This document shows, piece by piece, positions 6,629 through 7,066 of a stretch of 7,066 nucleotides of DNA (its first letter is position 1; the number at the start of each line of letters is the position of its first letter). The stretch lies in the NCBI GenBank assembly GCA_023427825.1, contig JAEZAI010000402.1, positions 1 to 7,066 of the forward strand, read 5' to 3'. The notes under the pieces were generated by a model. It searched no databases, was not told where the DNA came from, and saw only the letters and a list, made by a program, of their open reading frames with translations. A program made the position numbers and the translations under genes. This stretch comes from Actinomycetes bacterium. GTDB lineage: Bacteria > Actinomycetota > Acidimicrobiia > Acidimicrobiales > Microtrichaceae.

Positions 6629-6671
6629 GCCAAAAGGCGAGTGCGGGCGGCCGCACGTGGGGCAACCCACG
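6629..6671 (+). ncRNA. Cluster of three hairpins in the rRNA leader
   Basis: Three stems follow one another: GCC-AAAA-GGC (6629-6638), GTGCGG-GCGG-CCGCAC (6641-6656) and CGTGGG-GCAA-CCCACG (6656-6671, GNRA tetraloop; its first base is shared with the second stem). They begin 9 nt after the boxA-like site. They are probably part of the leader fold rather than an independent RNA. Confidence 0.4.
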
Positions 6672-6842
6672 GAGTGAGCCGACCCTTTCAATTCAAGTAA
6701 TTCAACGCACTTTCCGGATGACGGTCCTCCGGTCCTCGGACCGAGTGGACCATCGCCAGTCTGTGCCAGTCGGTGATCAGGTTCAGGCCTGACGCCGGCT
6801 CTCCGATCGACGGAGCACCTCCTCGGAGGGGTTCCTGAGGTC

Positions 6843-7066
<224 letters not shown>

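Larger units (their letters stand above)
6492..6842 (+). other. rRNA operon leader (transcribed, non-coding)
   Basis: About 345 nt run from the expected start of transcription to the 16S 5' end. The segment holds a boxA-like element (6603-6620), three consecutive small hairpins (6629-6671), an AT-rich patch with repeated TTCAA (6687-6704), an 8-bp tandem repeat CGGTCCTC (6722-6737) whose second copy starts a 14-nt palindrome (6730-6743), a repeated GCCAGTC (6755-6761, 6765-6771), and further stems CTCCG/CGGAG (6801-6815) and CCTCC/GGAGG (6818-6829) close to the 16S start. Such leaders serve antitermination and RNase III-type processing. No gene is supported here. Confidence 0.7.

Noticed and set aside
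6609..6637. TTGACA as the -35 box of a second rRNA promoter
   Set aside because: At 16-18 bp downstream only CAAAAG/AAAAGG-like hexamers occur, which are poor -10 boxes; the context fits boxA better.
6390..6677. Small open frame across the rRNA promoter and leader
   Set aside because: It crosses the promoter and boxA, has no ribosome site and low-complexity composition.
6674..6703. Possible promoter ending at TAATTC in the AT-rich patch
   Set aside because: The -35 match is only about half and the -10 is poor; AT-richness alone makes it look tempting.

Overview
This window is very GC-rich, with strong third-position G/C bias in every gene. It looks like a chromosomal housekeeping segment from a high-GC actinobacterium. 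The first ~224 nt of a 16S rRNA gene sit at the right edge. Their signatures (GCGTGCCTAACACATGCAAG, the V2 region and the closing AAAGATTTATCGC) resemble, from memory, Acidimicrobiia (Actinomycetota). The lipoprotein-like class A PBP fits that group. No mobile element, CRISPR array, phage gene or tRNA is visible.

Layout, left to right. (1) Positions 1-1581, plus strand: a tightly coupled three-gene cluster. It holds the 3' part of a hotdog-fold thioesterase, an AAG/MPG-family 3-methyladenine DNA glycosylase (GTGA overlap) and a Nudix hydrolase (ATGA overlap). (2) Positions 1609-4804, minus strand: a bifunctional class A penicillin-binding protein (GT51 glycosyltransferase, transpeptidase, two PASTA domains) with a lipobox-like N-terminus. 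It is followed, after a strong hairpin, by an unrecognised single-pass membrane protein. The Nudix gene and this pair converge with a 27-bp gap. (3) Positions 4805-4970: a divergent intergenic region with a 16-bp perfect palindrome. (4) Positions 4971-6275, plus strand: tyrosyl-tRNA synthetase. (5) Positions 6276-6842: a gene-free stretch holding short direct repeats, a GC hairpin (possible tyrS terminator), a well-formed rRNA promoter (TTGACC-N17-TATTCT), a boxA-like antitermination element and a series of leader hairpins. (6) Position 6843 to the edge: 16S rRNA, partial.

The genes fall into three jobs: base-damage repair and nucleotide-type hydrolysis (aag, Nudix), cell-wall assembly (PBP and perhaps its membrane neighbour), and translation capacity (tyrS, rrn). 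I found no convincing evidence of a novel multi-gene system. The most interesting items are the structured rRNA leader, the lipobox on the PBP with its cysteines near the active site, and the uncharacterised membrane protein downstream of the PBP.
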